Part shown: one piece after another, positions 44,851 to 57,121 of the stretch
Numbering within the stretch: position 1 is the first letter of the stretch
Layout: every line of letters begins with the position of its first letter
NCBI GenBank assembly: GCA_029216955.1
Contig: JANAVB010002199.1
Location: 17,658,053 to 17,722,052, forward strand
Direction of reading: 5' to 3'
Source: Iris pallida
Taxonomy: Eukaryota; Streptophyta; Magnoliopsida; Asparagales; Iridaceae
Length of the DNA stretch: 64,000 nucleotides
Program-made: the position numbers and the translations under genes
The notes under the pieces: model-generated
The model's database searches: none
What the model was told of the DNA's origin: nothing
Seen by the model: only the letters and a program-made list of their open reading frames with translations

Positions 44851-47800
44851 TCTCCAAGTCTAACAAACTTTATATGAAAACATGCCAGAACGACGCCACG
44901 AGTCTACTGGTGGTGTCAGAATTTGAATCCGGAGTCCCGGGTTCAAAAATGAAATTTTACAAGTGCAACACTAAGAATTCGAACGGCCAACTTTGGCGTC
45001 GAATTCGACCGACCAAACAAGCTCAAACTGAAATGAAATCTAAAGGGGGCAGGAAGAGGGTTATACCAGTTTCGCACAGGAACTGGTAGTGCACAAACCA
45101 GAGCTGCGACGACGAAGATACGAACTCGCGAGGAGAAGAAATCGCCGATCCAACGGTCGGATTGTCCAAAAAATCTGCACGAAGTCGCTGCCCCGAGACG
45201 CAAATTCTGAAATTCAAAACGCGCGCGCGTCGACGGGATTCCGTGCAAAACGCACGAATCGCCTATGTATCGCGTCGGGGAGGAAGGCAGTGGCCATGGG
45301 GGCCTGCCTGGGGGTGTGCCCGATCGAGTGGGGAGGCTCGCCGGCGGCGGCGGCAACCGCGGCGGCGCCGGTGACGGCGACAGCGCGCGCTGCCGCGCGC
45401 TCGCTGCTGCTGCGAGGCTGCGCTGCGGCTGCTGCTACGTGCAGGCGCACGTGCGCGCGGCGGCGGCGGTGCTAGCCTGGCACGGCGACGGCCCTGCGGT
45501 GGTGGAGTGCCCGGCGGTGGCGCACGGGAGTGGTGGTGGCGGCTTGAGTGATGGTGAGTGATTATGGTGGTGGTTGCATGAATAAGGAGGAGGAGGAGAT
45601 GAGCTTGGTGGTGGCCGACTCGTCCAGGGAGGTGGCCGAGCTGAGCTCCGGTGAGGAGGAGGTCGGGAATGGCCGAGTGGTGATGGTGGCTGGGTGTGTG
45701 TGTTGTGTTTTAAAAAAAAGAGTGGGAGAGAGAGATTAATTGTGTGTGTGTAGATATTAAGGGAGGAGAGAGAGAGAGAGTAATAGAATAGAGAGATGGG
45801 GAGGGTGTGTTCGGGTACAGGGGGGTGAGGGGAGTGCTGATGGGAGAGGGGAGTGAGGGGGTTGGGCTTGTGTGTGATGGAGTGAGAGAGAGAAAGATAT
45901 TTGTGTGTGTTATTATATATATAACATATATGGAAAGTAAGAGTGAGAATAGAGAGAGAGAGAGAGATATTAGAGAGAGATATTAGAGAGAAATGGAGGG
46001 TAGGTCGGCTGACATGGGGATAGTGGGTTTGTGTAGGAGTTATTTTAGGAAGAGGGAGAAAGAGAGAGTTTTATATATATGCATGTATATATTATATGTG
46101 TATATATATACAAATGAGAGGATTAGATATTTATACATAAAAAGAGATATTTTTGAGTAGGAGAAAATAGGAAAATATCAGTGGGATGTATGGACAGTCA
46201 TGGTAGGGTCCATGCCAAACTGGGTCGGACGTTGGGCCAAGTTTGGACAAAGTCGAAGCCAAGATTTAATTAATATATAATTTAAACCAATTAAAATTAC
46301 GGATGGAATGGGAGCACAAGGGAGATCAAATCGGTGGCACGCAAGTGGCACGCGCATAGTAGGCTCAAAACAGGCCAGGGCCATATATTGGGTCGACTGG
46401 ATTGGACCGATTTCAGGCCCGGAAATTAAATTGGAAGTTAAGTCACAATTTACGGTAAATAATAAATTGGTCTAAATTGACCCGAACTTGCGCGAATCAA
46501 ATGGAGCACAAGGGAACAAGTTCGAGTGGGACACGAAATATCAATACGAAGATAATCTCGTCTACTACAAACTTCAAGAAGGAAGTTTCTAGAGACTGGC
46601 GTCCCTGATGCTCTAGAATTCCAAGTCACGGTAAAGAGCATTTAAAGATCAAAATTAATTATATAGAAATGAATTATTGAAAATAATTCATTAGAAATTT
46701 TGAAAAAATAATTTGGGAAATTCAGGGGGCTTACATCCTACCCACCTTATAGAAATTTCGTCCTCGAAATTAAGGTTGTAGTAGGGGTAAAACAAGATAG
46801 AAAGTTTTAGGCAAAAACTTAGGCACGATCATAGAATGACAAGTTTGCACGATTAAGATAATTAATTCACAATTATTCAGGCACGATGAAAATTTCTGTA
46901 CGATAGAATCAAAATATGAACAGAATCATATAGGCACGATTATAGATAAGTTAAGTCATTGGGACACGATTCAGAAATGACTTAGGAGAACGAAAGTTAT
47001 AGATGAAGTCCACGTACGAGGTGACGTGTAGCACTCGGGTTAGCGGATAATCAGACTGAAAGTCACACATGCTTGATCAAGATGAGAGATGATCATAACC
47101 AAAACAAGGCTTGGCATGTTTGAGCTGGAGTTTCAGACACAACAAAATCGAAGTCAAGGTCTTATAGACATGATCAAGATTGAAGAGTATGATTAATAAA
47201 ATCATAGAATACGCCCCAAGTTCGAGCATGAATAAAATTGGAAATAGTATAAGATCACTTGGCACGATAGAGGTATAACAACAAAATCAAAACTTGAGCT
47301 TCATCCGGTTACAATCAACAAAATATTGATAATAGGATTTCAGCTTACTGAAATTTGATTTAGGATTTGAGATAGGCATGATTAAGCACAAGGAAATTTC
47401 AGATACAATCAGAAAATCAAATCAAGGTCGAAAAGAGTATAGGCACGAGTGTTTCAAAATCCAAACATGCTCAAAATTGAATCTCAATACGATCATAGAT
47501 ATGGTCAGCTCAACCTTGGTCAAAAGTATAACAGTTTAGGCATGACCAACATGAGACTCCGGCATAATCAAGGATAGTATGAAGCCAAATCGTAATTGGA
47601 ATGAAATTTAGTCATTTGCCAGAATTGAATCGAAAGTTTAAGGCAGGAGTGATGATAGCATTGTCCAATCACGATAAAAGTAAATAATTTAGTCTCAACA
47701 CGATTTAAATTGATCAAGTTTTGAGTAAATCAGAATTTGGGCCCGATGGAGAATAAGATCAACGAAGGCTGGGCACGAGAATCCAAGGACGAAAATCCAA

Positions 47801-48129
47801 GTCACAAGGAATTTGAAGTCATCTAGAGTTTAGTCAACAACCAAGACTCTTTGGCGCAATATACAAAACGACCAAAATTGGTTGGTCATGGACAGAAGGG
47901 AATCAAAATCTTAACAGTATCGAAAATTAAGAAATAATTGAGATATGAAAAATTTAAAATTTTCAGAGTTTCAAGTGTAGATGACAGATGTAGATATGAA
48001 ATATGTGATTGGTGTAATCAAGACATAGCTAAACAAGGCAAAGGAAATGACGACAAGATGAGGAAATTATCATACAATGAGAAGAAATGAATGATAAGTC
48101 GAGAAATAAAGGTATGAATTGTCCTCATC

Positions 48130-48650
48130 ATTTGGTCAAAAGAAGTGAATCAATTTAAGATACGACCTGATAACCATACACGTCTATCCAAAACCATGCT
48201 GCCCGAATTTACGCCACGCCAGTAAGCATAGCTGCAATAAACAATAGAGTCCATAACTAAGGTATACGCCCTATAATCATGTCATCTAGATTCCTTACCA
48301 CGCCAACCGGTATGGCTGCAAGAAAATCTAAATTCCATAACTAGGATAGTATATCCAAAATCAGGCTCCATGTCCTTGTCAGGCTAGCTAATATGACTGC
48401 GATAAATTCTAAACTCCATAATAAAGTAGACATTTATCGTTCTCATCGTCTCCATCAAATATGTTTATCAGGATATCTTAACTCAATCCTTAAAAACTTA
48501 TCTTCAAACAAAATCAAAATCGAAGTCAACAACGAAACATCAAGATTCAAAATTTTTAACAACGAATCAAGGATAAGTAGATAGAAACTAACGGAAACAG
48601 ATCCCGAGGTAGAGTTTAGAAAAAAATTCTTCAGGAGATGTCCAAAGATA
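48130..48650 (-). other. Conserved interior block shared with element A
   Basis: Contains ACCACGCCAACCGGTATGGC, GCAAGAAAATCTAAATTC and AGGATAGTATATCCAAAATC in the same order and spacing as 8150-8700 in element A. In element orientation it is in the leader, a few hundred nt after the 5' LTR. Confidence 0.7.
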
Positions 48651-49049
48651 CTATCTAGGTCAAAATAAAGGAAATCATTGGAATATAATCTAAAACAATC
48701 TCAACCTGATATGAGACTGGTAAATCATATTCTCGTCTCAACCTAGGAGATATATAAGTTCAACTTATACCTTCCCTCTGGGGTCCACAAACTCATTCCA
48801 AGAAAGAATAAAGTTGATAACGGACAGATGTTTCAGAAATCAGGACGGACAGAACAAATGGGAAAAGTTTCGAAAAGTTCGAAATAGATTCCCAAGGGTC
48901 ATCCCTGGAATCTACCAAGAGTTCCTAATATGTGACTGAGTACCAAATCCTAAAATATGCCATGACTCAATCTTAATCCTAGGGCAGGCTCGCAGTAGTA
49001 CAGATAAGCTCAAGTACTACCACGACTTCGCATTAATTGCAAAGACTGA

Positions 49050-49074
49050 CCTGCATGGGCCACCACTAAAAATG
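49050..49074 (-). other. Primer-site region of element B
   Basis: After the LTR end CGTGACA the minus strand reads CATTTTTAGTGGTGGCCC then ATGCAGGTC, matching element C over at least 22 nt. Confidence 0.6.
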
Positions 49075-52000
49075 TGTCACGACCCGCACCCGGATATACG
49101 GATACGAATACGTAGACGACGCCCAGCCTATGCCGCAGTATCGATGGTAGAACGCTGTCTAGTACCCAAATAAATATACACTACGTCTAGAAGGCCTATA
49201 ACTATGAATATACTCTAGTCACATCACAAACAGCTAGGGATGATAAGACAAGAAGATAACTAAAGCACAAGAGCAACTAGAAACTACTAGAAGGAAACAT
49301 AAGACAGGAAATAAAGAAGGAAAAATAAGACGAACTAAGGATAACTACCAGGCTACTCACATAGAAGAATAGTGAGATCCACCTCTGCTAGCAACATCAT
49401 GAAATCCACTAATGGTATAACAACTCCTAAAATATTATCAACGGTATCCTGTCAGGAAAATGAGCAAGTACAAACACTAACAGCAGTTCCATGTGAATTA
49501 ACAAATTCTATAAGAGACAGTATAATGAACTACAAGACAAAGATATATGAAGACTTGGGAACCGTTCGAAAGCTGAGTTACAACCCTTAAACCAAACAAG
49601 GACCGGGGTTGTAACCCTTCTCCCGAGCAGAACTCAGTCTCCAATCAAGGTACATCATAGAGGTATGTAAAACATGTGAGTAACTGAAATCATAGCATGG
49701 TGAGAAGTACTGTATGTAGAACAGAACAGGATATATGATAAGATAAAGTAAATATAAAATGTGCCTCGAATATTATAGCATAATGTGATCGGTATGGGTC
49801 AAGATCAGGCTTCCTGCCGACCGGCTACAAGTACGTGGACTCGGCCCGGCCGGGATGGTAAGCTATGGAGCAAGTAGTAGCACAGGTCAGGCTATACCCA
49901 TTGTGAGGTGAGGGTATAGCTATGATACAAGTAGTAACTCAAGGTGGGCATTGATCACACTATCTATAATATTCCCCATTCTCCGAATAGTATACGGATC
50001 CGGACATAGCACGTCATGACGCGGGATTCCCAAAGAGGGGAGCAAGTCCTCTTCAGGAATCGGCGTCAATACAAGTACGAGAATCAAGACTAAGCAAGTA
50101 CCAGTATCCCAAGAAATCCAGGAATGACATCTCATGACAGGAATCCGACAATACTAGTCCGTGTACTATCGTGTCTGAGAATCAAGTAAGACACTATGAC
50201 TGAATCGGATATAGCAAATATCAAGACAATGAAAACTATCAGTGAATGTACTCGCCTGCGGTCCTGAGCTGTCAAATGGGGTCGATGCTCAGAGTGATGC
50301 CACAGACCTAAAGATAAGATATATATAAGCTAATTAGGGTTCAACAGTGTTAGGCTTGATTCTATAGTATAAGCTATGTAATCTAGGTCAAACTAGGTCA
50401 CAGAAAGTCAAACCAAGTCAAACTAGGTCAATTTGGGTCAATGGTTGACTTATAGTTGACTTTTGGTCAACTGGTCAACTCTAGGTTAAACTAGATCAAA
50501 TGTTGACTCTACTTCGACGTTCAGTCAATACAGTCAACCATGGTCAAACAGGGTCAAGGCTAGTCTCTATAAACATCTACAGGGTCAACCCATTCAATTT
50601 TAGTGATTGTGAAATCACCGGAATCGATGGAACTCAAAATACAAACAAAAGAGAAATATTATAATAATAGGGTAAAAACCTACAGATGTTGTCGGATGGT
50701 GAAACAACCGTCACCAACGTGTCCAGAATGGTCAAATCAGCTAGGATAGCCTGTCCAAAAGTCCAATTTGGATACAGGGGCAAAACGGTAATTTCGGGCC
50801 AAAATGATGTCCGCCGTTGGACACACTTTGCACCGAAAAATATGCCGAAATAAAAGTACAAAAAACCTAACAAATAATATGTCCACGAATCCAGAATGAC
50901 GATACGAACCCAACGGTATATCCAGAATTGGATTCCGTTGACCCGATCTCAAATTGGTCCGTTGACCAGGACATTGGAAACCGATTTGCACGAAAAAGCG
51001 TATTGGAGATAATGTCCTCAAAACTTAGCAAATTATATGTCAACGAGTCCAGAATGACGATACGAACTCAATGGCATATCCGGAATTGGATTCCGATGAG
51101 CCGAACTCAAAATGACACGTTGACCCGAATATTGGTATCCGACTTGCACCGAAATATGTGTCGGAACCAATGTCCACTAAAACCTAGCAAATTATATGTC
51201 AACGAGTCCAGAATGACGATACGAACTCAACGGCATATCCGAAATTGGATTCCGATGAGCCGATCTCAAAATGACCCGTTGACCCAGAAAGTGGGACCCA
51301 TTTTGCACCGAAATGCGTGCCAGGGCCCACGTTCTCCAAATCTAACAAACTTCATATGAAAACATGTCAGAACAATGCCAGGAGTCTACTGGTGGTGTCA
51401 GAATTTGAATCTGGAGTCCCGGGTTCAAAAATGGAATTTTATAAGTGCAACACTAAGAATTCGAACGGCCAACTTTGGCGTCGAATTCGACCGACCTAAC
51501 AAGCTCAAACTGAAATGAAATCTAAAGGGGGCAGGAAGAGGGTTATACCAGCTTCGTACAGGAACTGGTAGTACACCAACCGGAGCTACGACGACGAAGA
51601 TACGAACCCGCGAAGTTGGCATCACGAAACTGTCCAAAAATAACACAATTTAAAACATCAACTTGGTGGCCGGTTTTGATGTATCAAACGACGAAATTAA
51701 CGGGTGAAATTTGACAGAGGTGAAGAGGGATATACCGAGATTGTAACGGAGCAAAGAAATCGCCGATCCAACGGTCGGATTGTCTGAAAAATTTGCGCGA
51801 AGTCGCTGCCCCGAGACACGAATTCTGAAATTCAAAACGCGCGCACGTCGACGGGATTCCGGTCAAAACGCACGAATCGCCTATGTATCACGTCGGGGAG
51901 GAAGGCAGTGGCCATGGGGGCCTGCCTGGGGGTGCGCCCGTCCGAGTGGGGAGGCTCGTCGGCGGCGGCGGCAACCGCGGCGGCGCCGGTGACGGCGACA

Positions 52001-53328
52001 GCGCGCGCGGCCGCACGCTCGCTGCTGCTGCGAGGCTGCGCTGCGATTGCTGCTGCGTGCAGGCGCACGCGCGCGCGGCGGCGGCGGTGCTAGCCTGGCA
52101 CGGCGGCGGCCCTGCGGTGGCGGGGTGCCCGACGGTGGCGCACGGGAGTGGTGGTGGCGGCTTGAGTAATGTTGAGTGATTATGGTGGTGGTTGCATGAA
52201 TAAGGAGGAGGAGGAGATGAGCTTGGTGGTGGCCGACTCGGCCAGGGAGGTGGCCGGGCTGAGCTCCGGTGAGGAAGAGGTCGGAAATGGCCGAGTGGTG
52301 ATGGTGGCTGGGTGTGTGTGTGTTGTGTTTTAAAAAAAAGAGAGTGGGAGAGAGAGATTAATTGTGTGTGTGTAGATATTAAGGGAGGAGAGAGAGAGTA
52401 ATAGAATAGAGAGATGGGGAGGGTGTGTTCGGGTACAGGGGGTGAGGGGAGTGCTGATGGGAGAGGGGAGTGAGGGGGTTGGGCTTGTGTGTGATGGAGT
52501 GAGAGAGAGAAAGATATTTGTGTGTGTTATTATATATATAACATATATGGAAAGTGAGAGTGAGAATAGAGAGAGAGTGAGAGATATATATTAGAGAGAA
52601 ATGGAGGGTAGGTCGACTGACATGGGGAGAGTGGGTTTGTGTAGGAGTTATTTTAGGAAGAGGGAGAAAGAGAGAGTTTTATATATATGCATGTATATAT
52701 TATATGTGTATATATATGCAAATGAGAGGATTAGATATTTATACATAAAAAGAGATATTTTTGAGTAGGAGAAAATAGAAAAATATCAGTGGGATGTATG
52801 GACAGTCATGGTAGGGTCTATGCCAAACTGGGTCGGACGTTGGGCCAAGTTTGGACAAAGTCGAAGCCAAGATTTAATTAATTTATAATTTAAACCAATT
52901 AAAATTACGGATGGAATGGGAGCACAAGGGAGATCAAATCGGTGGCACGCAAGTAGCACGTGCATAGTAGGCTCAAAACAGGCCAGGGCCATATATTGGG
53001 TCGACTGGATTGGACCGATGTCAGGCCCGGAAATTAAATTGGAAGTTAAATGACAATTTACGGTAAATAATAAATTGGTCTAAATTGACCCGAACTTGCG
53101 CGAATCAAATGGAGCACAAGGGAACAAGTTCGAGTGGAACACGAAATATCAATACGAAGATAATCTCGTCTACTACAAACTTCAAGAAGGAAGTTTCCAG
53201 AGACTGGCGTCCCTGATGCTCTAGAATTTTAAGTCACGGTAAAGAGCATTTAAAGGTCAAAATTAATTATTGAAAATAATTCATTAGAAATGTTGAAAAA
53301 ATAATTTGGGAAATTCAAGGGGCTTACA
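49075..53328 (-). repeat. Element B 5' LTR (4254 bp)
   Basis: Starts TGTCACGACCCGCACCC and ends AAGGGGCTTACA. It carries the W-box cluster (50388-50590), the array markers at 50827, 50985, 51143 and 51302, a GC-rich stretch (51940-52150), GA-rich tracts, and the about 125 bp missing from the partner LTR. Confidence 0.92.
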
Positions 53329-53333
53329 CTATC

Positions 53334-54032
53334 ACTATATCTTATATAGTAGTAGATGATGTTTTAGTATTACATTATGTGAGTTCATCTTCATTCTGTT
53401 ACATTCTTCAGATACTAGATACTAGATTCGATAAGAACGTATACTACACCATATGTACAGAACATAGATGATTCACACTAATGTATGCTAGAATGAATTT
53501 TGGGTTGTGTTCTGAACCATCCGTTCTCACACTTAAAACACATATGAATTAGAACTGTGTGTCAATCTTTGTTTTTGTATTTTTGGCGAACCCAGGGATT
53601 GGATTCTTTATTTTGTATTTTGGATTCTGTATTTTGGCTCCAGCTCCAGCTCCATTTGCATTAATCTACGGTACGACATGGTGATCAGGACATAGTTCCT
53701 GCAGCCATTCGACTGACGAGACAGAAACTATGTAGCCGTAGATAAAGTTGACTGTCCTTCGACCCTCATCCCTCGGCAATGATGATACGACAACCTATCA
53801 CTATATCTTATATAGTAGTAGATGATGTTTTAGTATTACATTATGTGAGTTCATCTTGATTCAGTTACATTCTTCAGATACTAGATACTAGATTCGATAA
53901 GAACGTATACTACACCGTATATACAGAACATAGATGATTCATACTAATGTATGCTAGAATGAATTTTGGGTTGTATTCTGAGCCATCCGTTCTCACACTT
54001 GGAGAAAAATTGAATTTTTGCTATTTTATCTG
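53334..54032. repeat. CACTA interior modules between element B and the palindrome
   Basis: Two copies of the CTATCACTATATC...GAGCCATCCGTTCTCACAC series (53329-53530 and 53797-53998), joined by a GATTCTGTATTTTGGCTCCAG phrase (about 53625-53660) and the ACATGGTGATCAGG module (53668). Confidence 0.85.
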
Positions 54033-55326
54033 ACGCACAAATATCGCTCGAGTGAGCCAAAGGCATGCTGCCACTTCCCTCCCTCCATTTCCCCTCTCTC
54101 TCTCGCATGCTATCAACGTCACAACTTTTCCAGTGCTGCTCCCTCTAATGATGATGAACGCAAAAATCAAAGACCCCCCTCTCCTTTCTCATTCTTCACA
54201 GTTCTCACAACAGGAAGGATTATTGCTTTCTAGTTCTCTTCCATCCATCCATTCCTCCGTTCTGATCAATCATCTTCCTTCTCCTCTCCTCTACCATAGC
54301 TCTGGACCCATCTTCTCCTCCCTACTTCCCTTCTTCTTATTTGACTCTCTCAGCCACATATGATATCCAGCTCAAGTGTAGAGTCGGGGGAGAAGAAGTG
54401 GACAGGAAGAGGAGGGAGAAGCAGCACAGCCGGCGGCATGACCCGGAGGAAGTACAGAGGTTTTCTTCAACATCCGTAGGAGAACTATAAGGATATATCT
54501 TTTCACAACATGTCACCTTGTCAAAGACCCTTAATGTGAATATCATGTTACCGCGGTGTCGGAATACTAACATGTCATAATTTTTTAAGCCGTGTGTTTT
54601 GACAAAATTCTCCCAACTCTTTCCTCCTATGTAGTAATCTTGTATTTCTTTATGAAGTCCAAGACGACATATAGTGAATCGTAATGGAAAAATATGTCGT
54701 CTTGAACTTCATAAAGAAATGCAAGATTACTACATAGGAGGAAAGAGTTGCGAGGACTATGTCAAAATACACCGCTTAGAAAATTATGACATGTTAGTCT
54801 TTCGACACCGTGGTAACATAGTTATCACATTAAGGGTCTTTGACAAGGTGACATGTTGTGAAAAGATATATCCTTATAGTTCTCCTACGGATGTTGAAGG
54901 AAATCTATGTACTTCCTCCGGGACATACCGCCGGCTGTGCTGCTTCCCCCTCCTCTTCCTGCCCACTTCTTCTTCTCCGGCTCTACACTTGAGCTGGATA
55001 TCATATGTGGCTGAGAGAGTCAAATAAGAAGAAGGGAAGTAGGGAGGAGCAGATGGGTCCAGAGCCATGGTGGAGGAGAGGAGAAGGAAGATGCTTGATC
55101 AGAACGGAGGAATGGATGGATGGAAGAGAACTAGAAAGCACTGATCCTTCCTGTTGTGAGAACTGTGAGGAGTGAGAAAGGAGAGGGGGGTCTTTGATTT
55201 TTGTGTTCATCATCATTAGAGGGAGCAGCACTGGAAAAGTTGTGACATTGATAGCATGAGAGAGGGTGAATGGAGGGAGGGAAGTGGCTGCATGCCTTTG
55301 GCTCACTCGAGTAGTATTTGTGCATC
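54033..55326. repeat. Large palindrome (arms about 635 bp, loop 19 nt) with gene capture
   Basis: Left arm about 54033-54672 and right arm about 54692-55326 are inverted copies with an estimated 5-10% divergence. The outer ends are CGCACAAAT...ATTTGTGC, and the inner edge GACGACATAT pairs with ATATGTCGTC. ATCTG occurs on both sides (54028-54032 and 55327-55331), a possible 5-bp target duplication. An RNA through it would fold into one long hairpin. The centre-proximal part of each arm encodes a B3-like fragment. Confidence 0.85.
54674..54910 (+). pseudogene. B3 DNA-binding domain fragment (REM-like) in the palindrome arm
   Basis: Residues read GKICRLELHKEMQDYYIGG, then CEDYVKIHRLENYDMLVFRH, then RGNIVITLRVFDKVTCCEK. 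This follows the second half of the plant B3 domain: strand with alternating basic residues, F-V-x-x-x-x-L-x-x-x-D-x-L-V-F motif, then a G-N/D and a strand leading to FD-K-x-x-CEK, as in the REM family of transcription factors. The family Trp positions (GKxWxVxL and GWxxFV) are Cys/Leu and Cys/Glu here. The N-terminal half is absent. The text after about 54910 (PYSSPTDVEG...) is probably UTR or intron sequence. The left arm holds the same fragment inverted, with a stop. Confidence 0.6.
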
Positions 55327-55384
55327 ATCTGGTGGCGCTCCTCCAGCTCCGGGTCCAGCTCCAGGCGATCAGTCGTTTCGTTTT

Positions 55385-55690
55385 TGCATTTTTAGACTAT
55401 ACTATATTTTTGACTTTGTACGTATTTGGAGATATTCAGTTTTTTTGTTGAGGATACTTAGTTTGTACGTATTTGCGAATATTGAATTGGTTTGTTGAGG
55501 ATATTATATATTGACATTGTTCGTTGCGGATAGTATTTTTTCTTTATATTTTTTGTATATTCTGGAGTGTATTGTGCGTGCCGGTGTTGAGTGTTCCACC
55601 GAGGGGGTCGACGAACCCAGGGATTGGATTCTGTATTTTGTATTTTAGATTCTGTATTTTGGCTCCAGCTCCAGCTTCATTTGCATTAAA
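55385..55690. repeat. CACTA interior module, TTGTTGAGGATAC type (copy 1)
   Basis: Direct copy of 56545-56850. Shared phrases include GACTTTGTACGTATTTGGAG, TGCCGGTGTTGAGTGTTCCA and CGAACCCAGGGATTGGATTC. The upstream 55326-55384 is CCAGCTCCGGGTCCAGCTCC-type coding-like DNA (APPAPGPAPGD). Confidence 0.85.
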
Positions 55691-56029
55691 CTACGGTACG
55701 ACATGGTGATCAGGACATAGTCCCTGCAGCCATTCGACTGGCGAGGCAGAAACTATGTAGCCGTAGATAAATTTGACTGTCCTCCGACCCTCATCCCTCG
55801 GCAATGATGATATGACAACCTACCACTATATCTTATATAGTAGTAGATGATGTCTTAGTATTACATTATGTGAGTTCATCTTGATTCTGTTACATTCTTC
55901 AGATACTAGATACGATAAGAACATATACTACACCATATGTACAGAGCATAATGATCCACACTAATGTATGCTAGAATAAATCTTGGGTTGTGTTCTGAGC
56001 CATCCGTTCTCATATTTAAATAGATATGA

Positions 56030-56195
56030 ATTAGTACTGTGAGAGCGCCGGAGAGAGTGAGAGCACCGGATGGGGGGAGGAGAGAGAGTGAGAGAGTAAA
56101 ATGGGGAGAAATAAATTGGTGGGGGAATATAATTAGAATTTAGCGACGTTCATACTAACGTCGCTAAAAGCGACATTTCGCGACGACTAGCTCAT
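56030..56195 (-). repeat. Second inverted copy of the CACTA left subterminal region
   Basis: GAGAGTAAAATGGGGAGAAA and TTTAGCGACGTTCATACTAA match 40670-40760 and, inverted, 39310-39390. Confidence 0.8.
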
Positions 56196-56544
56196 GTAAC
56201 TATATAGCCGTAGATGAAGTTGACTGTCCTCCGACCCTCATCTCTCGACAATGATGATACGACAACCTATCACTATATCTTATATAGTAGTAGATGATAT
56301 TTTAGTATTACATTATGTGTGTTCATCTTGATTCTGTTATATTCTTCAGATACTAGATACTAGATTCGATAAGAACGTATACTACACCATATGTACAGAA
56401 CATAGATGATTCACACTAATGTATGCTAGAATGAATTTAGGGTTGTGTTCTGAGCCATCCGTTCTCACACTTAAAACACATATGAATTAGTACTGTGTGT
56501 CAATCTTTATTTTTTTTATTTTCGGCGAACCCAGGGATTGGATT

Positions 56545-56850
56545 CTATATTTGTATTTTGACTTTGTACGTATTTGGAGATATTCAGTTTTTTCGTTGAG
56601 GATACTGAGTTTGTACGTATTGGAGGATATTGAATTGGTTTGTTGAGGCTATTATATATTGACATTATTCGTTGCGGATAGTATTTTTTTTTATATTTTT
56701 TGTATATTCTGGAATGTATTGTGTGTGCCGGTGTTGAGTGTTCCACCGAGGGGGTTCGGCGAACCCAGGGATTGGATTCTATATTTTGTATTTTGTATTT
56801 TGTATTTTGGCACAGGTTCCAGCTCCATTTGCATTCTGGAACCTATTTTT
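56545..56850. repeat. CACTA interior module, TTGTTGAGGATAC type (copy 2)
   Basis: Second copy of 55385-55690, with small length changes. It is followed directly by the right subterminal repeats. Confidence 0.85.
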
Positions 56851-56854
56851 TTTA

Positions 56855-57121
56855 TATTTTTTAACTTAGCGACGTTTTTAGCGATGTTACCATTAGTCGC
56901 TAAATATTAGCGACGTTAATAAATGTCGCTAAAAGCATCGCTAAATGCTGACGTGGCAACACGTGGCACCATAAACTGATGTTAGCTCGTCGTCGCCAAA
57001 ACGTCGCAACAGTGTCGCTAAACGGCGACAACACAATAACGTCGCTAATTAGCGTCAACAATTAAACGTCGCACATAACGTCGCTAGTTAGCGACGTTAA
57101 TGACGTCGCCAAGAACGTCGT
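56855..57121 (-). repeat. CACTA right subterminal repeats, terminus lost
   Basis: About 15 TAGCGACG / CGTCGCTA words in both orientations up to 57121. The CACTA terminus itself would lie beyond element F. Confidence 0.75.

Larger units (their letters stand above)
42593..46735 (-). repeat. Element B 3' LTR (4143 bp)
   Basis: Direct copy of 49075-53328 with few substitutions. It lacks about 125 bp present in the other copy (about 51613-51742); the junction here is near 45135 (CTCGCGAGGAGAAG). Landmarks: W-box cluster, 158-bp array, GC-rich stretch at 45300-45540. Confidence 0.92.
46736..49074 (-). mobile_element. Element B interior, non-coding
   Basis: About 2.3 kb. The purine tract and GAGGAC box are at 46736-46770 (minus strand AAGGTGGGTAGGA and TTTCGAGGACGAAAT). 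The middle (46780-47800) contains many GGCACGAT words, about one per 60 bp. At 48130-48650 lies the block shared with element A. The longest frames are 62-63 residues, with no family resemblance. Confidence 0.85.
42593..53328 (-). mobile_element. Element B: complete LARD-like LTR retrotransposon, 10.7 kb
   Basis: LTRs 42593-46735 and 49075-53328 (TGTCACGACCCGCACCC...GGGGCTTACA) enclose a 2.3 kb non-coding interior. The target duplication is CTATC (42588-42592 and 53329-53333), and joining the flanks recreates the module CAACCTATCACTATATC that is present uninterrupted elsewhere in the CACTA element. Minus orientation by the purine tract at 46736 and the primer-side motif at 49050-49074. No gag or pol motif. 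Related to element A in the array region, the LTR ends and part of the interior, but otherwise a distinct family. Confidence 0.93.
39106..57121. mobile_element. CACTA (En/Spm-like) transposon, non-autonomous, interrupted
   Basis: The left end is CACTACTAAAATCTGC, preceded by ACT as a possible 3-bp target duplication. TTAGCGACGTTAGC-type subterminal repeats fill 39125-39345, and similar motifs fill 56855-57121 on the right, as expected of CACTA elements, whose subterminal repeats bind the element's own protein. The right terminus is not visible because element F is inserted there. The interior consists of repeated modules without a transposase. Element B (42593-53328) and a palindrome (54033-55326) lie inside. 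It might be two or more CACTA copies joined. Confidence 0.8.

Noticed and set aside
54674..55027. 117-residue frame in the palindrome as an intact B3 gene
   Set aside because: It opens at GTG inside the loop, has only half a B3 domain, lacks the usual Trp residues, and runs into UTR-like sequence. Treated as a fragment.
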